From the NCBI GenBank assembly GCA_037176905.1, contig JBBBWG010002593.1:2847-32888 (forward strand): a DNA stretch of 30,042 bases. Direction: 5' to 3'. Within the stretch, counting starts at the first letter, position 1, and each line of letters starts with the position of its first letter. This DNA is from Azolla pinnata. Its lineage: Eukaryota > Streptophyta > Polypodiopsida > Salviniales > Salviniaceae. Under the pieces are notes generated by a model. It searched no databases, had not been told where the DNA came from, and was given only the letters and a program-made list of their open reading frames with translations. This document shows, piece by piece, positions 21,982 to 30,042 of this stretch. Position numbers and translations under genes: made by a program.

Positions 21982-22051
21982 CGCCGTGCGGAATCTGTGT
22001 AGGATATGGTGACAGCATGGACTGCGCTTTTCTTCTTTTTGGTTCGGCCAT
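21773..22051 (-). other. 92-residue upstream ORF overlapping the SRRP1-like start
   Basis: An ATG at 22051 in strong context (G at -3, G at +4) opens a frame starting MAEPKRRKAQ that runs through the main start codon at 21981 in another frame and stops at 21773, inside exon 1. If transcripts begin above 22051, this ORF would compete with the main start. No domain is visible in it (there is an Asp-rich DDDADDDGD stretch from the same CAT repeat that encodes the Met run). Confidence 0.4.
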
Positions 22052-22167
22052 GGCTCGACGGAGGATAAAACAATGACACAAAAAATCAAGAGGCAATTTT
22101 TTTGAAATAAATAGAATCGTTTCAAGCCTGGAATCTCTTGGAATCGCATCAGCTCTGGAATCAAATC

Positions 22168-22860
22168 AACTCTTCTGGAATAGAATTTTCACCCATATAC
22201 AAACACAATACTACTGTCTCCGATAACAACTGCTAGACAACACTGATATAAAGCTAATTGAAACACAGTAGCAGTTGATCAGCTGTTATTCTGCAATGGT
22301 AGCAAATCGATAGTAGTAGCGATCAGTCGTCATTTTGCAATGGTAGCTCATCGATAGTAGCAGCGATCAGCTGTTATTCTGCAATGGCAGCTAATTGAAA
22401 TAGTAGAATTATGGAAAAGATGGTGTCCCAGCAATGTGTTAGAATTAAGCAACTCTTCTGGAATAGAATTTCACCCATATACAAACACAATATTACCGTC
22501 TTCGATGACAACTGCTAGACAACACTGATATAAAGCTAATTGAAAACACAGTAGCAGTTCATCAGCTATAATTCTGCAATGGTAGCTAGCTGATAGTAGC
22601 TTGCGATCAGCTATTATTCTACAATGGTAGCTAATCAAACCAATAGAATTAAGTTAAAGATGGTGTCCGAGCAATGTCATAGAATTAAGCAACTCTTCGG
22701 GAATAGAATTTCACCCATATACAAAGTATTACTATCTCCGATAACAACTACTAGGCAACACTTATATAAAGCTAATTGAAACATAGCAGCAGTTGATCGG
22801 CTGCTATTCCGCAATGGTAGCTGATCGAAACAGTAGAATTAAGGAAAAGTTGGCATCCCA
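22168..22860. repeat. Tandem repeat array 5' of SRRP1-like, three copies with internal subrepeats
   Basis: Copies begin with AACTCTTCTGGAATAGAATT at 22168, 22451 and 22691 (lengths 283, 240 and about 165 bp). Each continues with CACCCATATACAAA, GATAACAACTGCTAG and ATATAAAGCTAATTGAAA. Inside each, a roughly 45-bp subunit (GATCAGCTGTTATTCTGCAA, then TGGTAGCTAATCGATAGTAG) is present three times in copy 1, twice in copy 2 and once in copy 3. The array starts less than 200 bp upstream of the SRRP1-like start codon. Confidence 0.9.
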
Positions 22861-25480
22861 GTAATGTGTCGGGTTGTATTACGTTGGGTCCAACGACAAA
22901 AGGACGTGTGTGTTAGAAGACATGAGCTTAGTCTTGCCTCCACTAGCTTGATAAGTCTCCACAGAGTCACTTCCGGATAGAGCAATCTAGAAATCGAACC
23001 CTCAGTCAGTTGTCTCTTGTTATAGAATAAAAAATTAAATGGATCCTTTCTTGCTTGTTATGAATAATAAACCCACATTGCCATAAGGTTATAGGAAAAA
23101 ATCACGATGTTCAATTCGATGTTTACATTCTCCCCACCTCCCATTTCTTCTACTCTTGTATACTTTTTATCCCAAAGAGCATACACACATACATACATAC
23201 ATATCCTTCCATTGGTTACAAATAGAATTTCACAAAACTATCAAATGATCAAGATACAAAGGACAAGCAAAGTGAGACCATAATAACATCTTATTTTATC
23301 ACTTCGACATCTTCTAGCCTATAAGTAGGACTTGGGATCTGATCTGATTGGTAAAAAAGAATCCGTTATTCCAAATTGCACGAACGATATTCACTATAAA
23401 GCATAGCATTTGACTGTCGTAACAATCATGTTAAATTGCCCTTCTAATGCCATCATTACCAACTCATTTCTATAATTAGCTGCATCAAGATTCATTGAAA
23501 GCATTTTGTACGCCTAACCGTCAAATACACCACATCGTTGTGGGGGTTAGTAGCTCCCATGTAACAATTTCGTGTGCTTTGTATCGATGGTATACACCAT
23601 GATTCAATGGCAAATGATAGACACAACCAAGGCGAACCTGAATTATGTATCTGTGATCTCAGACTAGAAATTCATCTTCAAGTTTAATTTTGATGACTGT
23701 ACAACTTGCCCCTATGAAAAGAAACCATGCATCCCAACAATTACATAAGGAATGATTTTGTGATTCCCTCTCAAAACCACATAACATGCATAGAGTGGAG
23801 TGGTCCATATATTCTTGCCAAGGTCTAACCGCCAATTTGTTACGAATAAGAAACCATTGAAATGGAACAAATCTTCCTTGCTTGCTTTGGTGTCACAAAG
23901 TTTTCCAAAATTCGGGCAAAACAGTTTGATTGATACCATAGTATAACTAATAAGACAGGGCTACAAGATCCCCATCTTCATAAATTGAGTGGAAGGGATA
24001 CTCTCTCTTGAAGGGAGTCTTGGGTTAAGGTTACCCAATAAACTTTCGAGGGTTATCTTTTAGGCATCATAACTATTGGGTAAAATTCGACCTAGGGCAT
24101 AATATATTTTATAATATTTTAGGTTGTATTGTGACCTTTGACAAACTATGGGGTGTAACTAAAGAGATATTTGTAGAGTTGTTTCTCGATCCATGCTACT
24201 AGGATTTTGATGAAGCCCCCTTGACCCACTTTCTCTAAGCAAGTGAAAGTTGTAGCTATGATGTTCATTGTAATATTCAAATGTCATTGCCCCCAAGTGT
24301 TCTCTTCCATAACTAAGGGTGTCTCAAGTTACTCTTGTGAAGCCCCTCTCATCACCCCTCTAAGAGCAAGTGAAAGTTGTAGCTATGATCTTTGGATCTT
24401 CCTTTGAGCCTTCAATGTGTCATGCCTTCTCCTCCATAACTATTGATAGGATATATAAAATTGAAAGAAATAAAAAAATTTGTTACAAGTTATTGTTGAT
24501 CTTTTTAAACCAATATATTCCGACTAACTTAACCACATACAAAGAGCAATCGTTCAAAATTCCATTGGATCCCATTATAATCTGGCCAAATATTTTCATC
24601 CGTAGGCCCAAATATTCCAAGAAAGTTTAACTTCTTTTTTAAAGGGATTTGTTGGACTCAAAGTCTTATTGGTAAATTTTTCTTATATTTATATGTAAAG
24701 GGTTGGTGGTAGAAAGTGAGGAAACCAAGTATATTAATTATCTTACATGCGAAGGTACACTCAACAAGGTCTTCAAGGCCAAATGGAGATGAATCCACTA
24801 GTGCATCAACCACTATAGCTCAAAAATTGCCACAAATTTACTGCGACCTAGTTGCACTGTTTATCGCGGCTTTATTGTGATATACATACGTTGTTTACAA
24901 CAACTTAATTGCACGGTTTAAAAATTAATGTGACTCCACCGTTACTTTACCACATTGTTTGCTACACTGTACAAAATTTAAAAATTATTAGAAATTCAAA
25001 AAGAAAGGAAAATTTATTAAAAAAGATTGTTGTTCTTTAAATATCTTGTTATAATGTTTTTAATGTCTTATTGTAGAACCCTCCAAGACTAAGAACATAA
25101 TGTCCTAGGATGAACAAAATTAGTTAACAAGCCAAGAACAACATTGAAGCTCAATTATAACCAACAAGATTATATAATAAATGTACAAGCAATTCTATGA
25201 GGTAGACATTATTCAATGAGCTTGAGCCTTCCTATTATGTGTCACTATATTTCTGTTGCATTGCTACATCTGCTGTTTTCCTTCTTGTTGTTTCACATGA
25301 AGAGCACATCACATTGGTGGAGATGATGGGTAGCATGAATTCTACATCAGTCACCGCCATATGAATAGATACAAACTGGTGGATTTGTACCTAAATGGGT
25401 GTATATTTAAGTGTAGGAGGCTACTGTGATATGATTCTCATATAAAATGAGCAAAAGATAATTCTCAAGCTATTTCTCAA
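22861..25480. other. Intergenic region with no recognised gene
   Basis: Two short blocks repeat AAGTGAAAGTTGTAGCTATGAT (24240 and 24370), a partial duplication about 130 bp apart. A minus-strand open frame at 23712-23939 (75 residues, with RLDLGKNIWTTPLYACY and IPYVIVGMHG) looks protein-like, and the same strand downstream still gives readable pieces across stops to about 23500, so it may be a gene or element relic; I cannot name it. Short GGTTCGATTT near 23000 (minus) resembles a tRNA B box but has no A box. Confidence 0.4.
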
Positions 25481-26674
25481 GAAAAGCAACCAATTGTCGC
25501 TTGCGGACTGAGATGAACACCGCGATGTATGCGAAGGGACTCAGGCAAAACAAGTTCGATATTGAGTTATGCAAACCGGTCAAGTCGAGAACGAAGCAAG
25601 TTGCAGGAGAAGAACATGCCAAAGATCTACTGGGCAGAGGCAGTAGTGACGACCGTGTTATCTCATCGATCGGTGTAGGACTTACGGCGTTCAAGCACTG
25701 ACCCCTCCTAAGAACTATTCCGGGAAAAAGCCAGACTTTTCGCATCTAAAGGTTTTTGGCAGTATCGCATACACGCACACCCCGGACGAGAACCGACGCA
25801 AGCATGATCTGAAGTCCAAGAAGATGATCTTTGTCGGTTACTCACTGTAGCAAAAGGGATACAAGTGCTTCAACCCCTCAACTCGGCAAACACGAATTAT
25901 CTGAGACGTTGTCTTTGACGAAACCACATCATGGTATGCGTCTGCACTGGTAGAGTGCAATTCGTTTTGAACCATCCAAAGCAACAAACTCCGACTCAAA
26001 AAACGGAAAAGAAGTAAGGCTCGGTGTTGTGTTGGACACAACCCAACGATCCGATCCAACTACAAGGGTACACAACCGCGGACTGGGTAGGTGACCCACC
26101 CGTCAGGAGATTGACATCGTCCTTCGTTTTCTCGGTTGGAAGTGAAGCGATCTCCCGGAGTAGCCAGAAGCAACCTACGGTGGCTCTATCGAGCACCGAG
26201 GCGGAATACAGGGGGGCACAGCCATAGCTTCATGCAAAGCTATATGGCTTAAGAGATTGCTTAAGGACTTGGGCGATTTAGTTGATGCGCTAATGTCAAT
26301 CTAATGCACTGATGTCAATCTACTACGACAATCTCAGCAGCATCCAATTAGCCAAGAATCCGATGTTTCACACCTAGACTAAGCACATCAAGATGCACTA
26401 CCGCTACATACATGAGTGGGTCGTTGCAGAGGATATCAACCTCTTGCATGTTGGCACCAACGAAAGAAAGAAAGTAGGAAAGGGTAAGACCGGCAGATCA
26501 GCCAGGCTCCCAGTTCATGTTGACGAGACCAACATAACTCGACATCGCAAAATTTTCGTTGCAACAACAACTGATGACCTACTGTCTGATTGCTCGATCG
26601 CACAAGAGTATAGACTAAAGAAAGAGATAGACGAGCTAAAAACCACAAAGACGAACTTGAAGCACAAAGTTGAG

Positions 26675-26686
26675 CTTGAGGGGGAA
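26675..26686 (+). other. Polypurine tract of the Copia element
   Basis: A short run ending TTGAGGGGGAA directly precedes the TGTTATGAG start of the 3' LTR. This is the normal primer site for plus-strand DNA synthesis in Copia elements. Confidence 0.7.
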
Positions 26687-27164
26687 TGTTATGAGACAAG
26701 CTCAATAAGTACGATCACACAATCGCCCACAACTACATAACCGTGGGAATTGTGTCAAAAAGTTAACCGCAGAAAAGGAGTCATAGGAGCCTTGTGTAAT
26801 AAAGAATAAATAGGTATCAGGTCTAATAAATGTGTTTAGATTGGAGAATCGAGGTTAGCAAGATTATACTCTAATAGGTTGACAAATTACTTTTAGATTT
26901 AGTCGAATGCATTAAATGCAATAAGCTGTATCCACATGTATATAAGGCCCCGTTGTGGGCATGTATAAAGTTAAATCGAAGTTTTGTGGATTATAACTCG
27001 CTTTCTCTTTTTGCTGCATGTTATCAACTTCATCTCTCTCCTGGATGTAATCTGTCTCCCTCTATCTTATGCACACGGTCTTAACATTCCGCAAATCGTC
27101 ATTCCTTACAATTGATAACTTATACAAGAGTTGTTCGCTAGATAATGTTGTTACTCTTCCAACA
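26687..27164 (+). repeat. 3' LTR of the Copia element (478 bp)
   Basis: Begins TGTTATGAGAC just after the polypurine tract and ends CTTCCAACA, so it has TGTT/AACA inverted ends. A TATATAAG box lies at 26939-26946, in the usual place for an LTR promoter. The right end is chosen by the terminal dinucleotide and cannot be confirmed because the 5' LTR is missing. Confidence 0.65.
26939..26946 (+). promoter_or_regulatory. TATA box of the Copia LTR
   Basis: TATATAAG about 250 bp into the LTR, followed by a GC-rich GGCCCCGTTG. Position and sequence fit an LTR promoter; activity is not known. Confidence 0.5.
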
Positions 27165-27184
27165 AACATTATCATCATCATTAA

Positions 27185-27210
27185 TTCTTCTTCTTCTTCT
27201 TCTTCTTCTT
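27185..27210. repeat. TTC microsatellite
   Basis: TTC repeated more than eight times, preceded by a short ATC run (27171-27180). Confidence 0.95.
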
Positions 27211-27815
27211 GCTTCCAATTTAATTAATCTTCTAGTTTGAACTTCTTATTTTAAACCTTCTCTTGCTCCTCCATCTACACTAGCAACTCATATTAGAGCA
27301 AGTGGCAATAGCTCGCTAGCTTATGTATGTGTGCTACTCTAACTGATATATAGTGCAATAATGAATCATCTTTGTTAGATTGTTTCTCACTTTTACTTAA
27401 TGGCAATTTATGCTTCACATGTATGTACAAGCAAAAATATCCAGAATGTGCTATCCATTGCAACTCAACTTCCTACTTGTATCTGTTAACCAAACTACAA
27501 ATGAATGGCTAATGCAAACACTTGAAAAGACTAATGGCTAACAACTGTACTCAATTATATAGCTTACAATCCGAATTCCCTTCCTCTATCTCTCGAAGTC
27601 TCTCTCAAATAAATTTATTTTGAAAACGTTCAACATCCAAGTTATTACATTGTTGATTTGAAACCCTAAGCCATGATGGATTTGCACACAACAATCTTCC
27701 GAGTTGGTATCTCTAAGTTGTTTCTCCATAGAAATAGTTTTTGATAATTCATTCAAGGATCAAGATCCTCCGCCAAACTCACACACTCCTAAGGACTATA
27801 ACACACTTGGACCCA

Positions 27816-28096
27816 ACAATGTCCCTAGGTAGGGATCTCACTAGTGCTGATTTGAAAAACAATGAGCCAATAAGTAATCCTCTTATACTTGCCACTTCTT
27901 CATCTCCTCCATCACAACGGGCTGGTCGACGCCGTCATTGACGAACCAGTTACAATACAATGTCCTTAGGTAGCGATCTCACTAGTGTTTCTGCTTCAAA
28001 AACAATGCGCCAAGAATTGATCCTCTTATACTCGTTGCTTCTCATCTCTTCCATCACAATAGCTGGCTGATTAATGTCGTGGTTTATGAACTAGTT
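27816..28096. repeat. 141-bp direct duplication, two units
   Basis: The two units start at 27816 and 27957 with ACAATGTCC, a CTAGG-type variant and GATCTCACTAGTG, and share CCTCTTATACT and the CCATCACAA block. They are about 80% alike by eye. No protein is recognised in any frame. Confidence 0.8.
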
Positions 28097-28180
28097 ACCA
28101 TGGGCAGGCAGACCTAATTATTATTGAAGAAAAAGAACAAGAAGGGGTTGTACCTAGGCTTCCATGGATCCATCCATTTT

Positions 28181-28200
28181 TTCCTTCCTTCCTTCCTTCC
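28181..28200. repeat. TTCC microsatellite
   Basis: Five perfect TTCC units, preceded by a T run. Confidence 0.95.
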
Positions 28201-28573
28201 TCTCTCAATCAGATGTGTCTACCAAATTTGTGTATTACATGATTTAATCGTGTCTCTTACAAATACTTACGCAGAAAAAGGTAACTACAACGAAGTTCAA
28301 CCCGATGTAGTACCTTTACAATCTTCAGATAAAAGAATCTAGTTCAGTCATGGCTCACTTAAACATGTATGAAGAAAAACAAATGAGATCCTAATGGACG
28401 GGAAAAGGAAAATAAGTAAGATAAGGGAAGATAAATAGAGCAAGTGTTTGATCATAACATGAACAATGTTGTATAGAAACAATGTTAGATTTCTTAACAA
28501 TTTGTTGTTGGGTAGAGATTAGAGAGACCAGTTTACTATAATGGCATGTGGTGTATCACACTAACTCTCATCT

Positions 28574-28594
28574 CTAAACCCTAAACCCTAAACC
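28574..28594. repeat. Short telomere-like CCCTAAA motif
   Basis: CTAAACCCTAAACCCTAAACC, split as three 7-bp units of the plant-type telomere repeat. It is either a small interstitial telomeric site or a telo-box, an element often seen in promoters of plant housekeeping genes. Confidence 0.85.
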
Positions 28595-28599
28595 TAGAA

Positions 28600-29270
28600 C
28601 CGCATCTTGCTACAAGAGCTAGATAGTTTCACAACTAGACTTGTAGGAGAGCTCCCGCCCACAATTTCCTAGTTTGAAAACCTTGTATCCTTTGTTTTTT
28701 ATAGTAACCGAGTGTTTTGGCCCCTTCCCTAATGGCCTTTCTCTAAAGTTAGAGTCTCTCACAGATATTTGGATGTTCGCTAACAATTTCACAAGGAAAT
28801 CACCCCAAGATCTAGGGATGTTTACAGAGCCTAGATTCGTGACCTTCGACATTACCCATAATGGATTCTCAAGGCGCTTCCCCTCATCTTTGCAAAGGGG
28901 GAAATGGGGACTTCTTGAGCAACCATTATCTATAACTTGAAAACAATCAGATTTCATAGGAAGTGCCCTCAAGTGTGTAGGTTTCCCGTATTGTATTCAT
29001 TATAAAACTTGGATGGGAACAAGCTCCACCCACGACATCGTATCTCTATCATGGCAAGGGACCCAAACCCCTCTATCTTCATGTTGGATGATAACCAGTT
29101 TTTAGAACCCTCTGTGTAGAGCTTGGCAATGGTAACCATTTTGTCCCTTGACTACAACTACTTCTCGAATGTCGTACCCTTGGAGATTGACAAGTTACAA
29201 TAGCTCTCTCTTAACTCTACCTTGAGTACAATGTTTTCTCAAAGAATATTCCTAGAACCTTGGGTCCAAG
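28600..29270 (+). pseudogene. Leucine-rich-repeat receptor-like pseudogene fragment
   Basis: Plus-strand frames show consecutive plant-type LRR units: TRLVGELPPTIS with a stop then FENL (28637-28680); GPFPNGLSLKLESLTDIWMF then ANNFTRKSPQDLG (28710-28820); PRFVTFDITHNGFSRRFPSS (28830-28890); a MLDDNQFLEPSV unit (29079-29115); and ILSLDYNYFSNVVPLEIDKL (29135-29200). The pattern L-x2-L-x2-N-x-F-x-G-x-(I/F)P is that of extracellular domains of LRR receptor kinases. Stops and at least two frameshifts show that it is dead. No kinase, transmembrane or signal peptide part is visible, so it is only a fragment of the ectodomain. Confidence 0.8.
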
Positions 29271-29579
29271 CTTATATTTGAGCGAATAGTACAATTTTAT
29301 TATCACAAATATGAGTAAAGTTTTATCCTTTAAGTTCAAGGATAATGGTGCATAAGAAATTTTCAAGCCAAAACAAGGGGCTCGTAGTACGAATTAAGCG
29401 GCCCATACTACGAACGGAAGAGGTATCCCTATCAACCGTCGATACTACAGAAGAAGAGAAAAGATCGTGTTGTGCAACTAATATAAATATGACGACAATT
29501 GTACATAGTGCGAAAAGCAAGCACAACTTTTGTGCAAAATGAGAGAATGTACATAGTGTTGAAATGGTCAAACCAACTG

Positions 29580-29745
29580 TACAAAGTTATGCTTGTTATA
29601 TGGAGAAAAACAGTGTCATATAAATAAGTTTCGAACAATTCCAATAACCCAAGTTATGCCTGCTATATGAAGAAAAATAATGTCATATAGACAAATTTCG
29701 AACCCACGACTTTACTTAGAGAACCAATTATGCTAACATAAATTT
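29580..29745 (-). mobile_element. Probable tRNA-derived SINE, with duplicated body
   Basis: On the minus strand TAGCATAATTGG (29735-29724) matches the RNA polymerase III A box and GGTTCGAAAT (29704-29695) matches the B box; their starts are 31 bp apart, as in plant SINEs. Downstream on the minus strand, a 67-bp unit (ending in CATATAGCAGGCATAACTT or its variant CATATAACAAGCATAACTT) is present twice, at about 29707-29653 and 29640-29586. The 3' end and target duplications are not determined. Confidence 0.5.
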
Positions 29746-30042
29746 ATTAAAAAAATAAGTTTGTATGACTATATAAATACTTAATAAAAAGATAATCTAT
29801 CTATTTCCCATATTTTTATTGTGGATCGGAAGAAGCCTGAAACTACCCGAATGGGAAGCCTTTTACAAATTATCTTCATTCCCGTCATGTAAAGGAAAAG
29901 TCATCTCATTATAGTTTTGGGGTGGAAGATGGCGTTGTAGAAGTGGAACAAGGAAGAGTAGCTCCAGATGACACAAGTAGAAGATAAAAAAGAGTGATAC
30001 TTGTATTAGAAAGAGGGCTTATACATCCAAACTAGTTTCGCT
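29746..30042. other. Right end of window, nothing recognised
   Basis: AT-rich to about 29810, then mixed sequence with no open frame or motif that I recognise. Confidence 0.5.

Larger units (their letters stand above)
25485..27164 (+). mobile_element. Ty1/Copia retrotransposon, 5'-truncated and lacking reverse transcriptase, with 3' LTR
   Basis: Plus-strand frames give the integrase end (KNMPKIYWAEAV; then PPKNYSGKKPDFSHLKVFGS, HDLKSKKMIFVGYS, DVVFDETTSWY; 25600-25950) and then, after less than 100 bp, the RNase H domain (GYTTADWVGDPPVRRLTSSF, SSTEAEYRGA, YYDNLSSIQLAKNP, TKHIKMHYRYIHE; 26050-26440). The whole reverse transcriptase has been lost by an internal deletion. A purine tract and an LTR follow. 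No 5' LTR, gag or integrase core is present. Stops and frameshifts throughout. It cannot move by itself. Confidence 0.88.

Noticed and set aside
22981..23020. Second tRNA-like or SINE B box (minus strand GGTTCGATTT)
   Set aside because: No A box is found at a suitable distance upstream on that strand.
24785..24980. CACTA-type DNA transposon end
   Set aside because: A CACTATAGCTCAAAAATTGC start followed by subterminal-like words is suggestive, but I found no inverted partner end and no transposase.

Overview
This window is nuclear DNA of a land plant. The evidence is two multi-exon genes with GT-AG introns, degenerate Ty3/Gypsy and Ty1/Copia retrotransposons, a tRNA-derived SINE-like sequence, many micro- and minisatellites, and a plant-type CCCTAAA telomere motif. 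One gene has a chloroplast transit-like N-terminus. I cannot name the species or decide which vascular plant group it comes from.

The centre holds two complete protein-coding genes, both on the minus strand and arranged head to tail. SRRP1-like (start 21981, stop 16434, 10 exons, 397 residues) is a predicted plastid RNA-binding protein with two S1 domains. SEC11 (start 13999, stop 7697, 8 exons, 185 residues) is the catalytic subunit of the ER signal peptidase complex. I assembled both by hand from phase-consistent exons. None of the long single-frame ORFs in the window is a real gene; the real exons are short (36-273 bp).

Layout. 1-2200: minus-strand decayed Gypsy element (gag, zinc knuckle, a 33-bp minisatellite that once encoded a coiled coil, and the protease end), cut by the window edge. 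2200-7690: AT-rich, with nothing recognisable. 7697-13999: SEC11, whose intron 4 holds a decayed antisense Copia fragment and whose intron 5 holds a 30-bp tandem repeat. 14098-15230: a 760-bp GAT/GGT trinucleotide tract directly upstream of SEC11, then three copies of a 128-bp repeat. 15230-16433: intergenic. 16434-21981: SRRP1-like, with a possible solo LTR in intron 1. 22168-22860: tandem repeat array directly 5' of SRRP1-like. 22860-25480: nothing recognisable. 25485-27164: Copia element truncated at the 5' end and lacking reverse transcriptase, with PPT and 3' LTR. 27185-28600: microsatellites, a 141-bp duplication and a telomere-like motif. 28600-29270: LRR receptor pseudogene. 29580-29745: SINE-like sequence.

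The two genes are housekeeping genes of different compartments and show no sign of acting together. I found no new enzyme system. The most interesting signals are regulatory or structural: repeat tracts that abut both gene starts, overlapping upstream ORFs, and the TE-filled introns around a 46-bp SEC11 exon.
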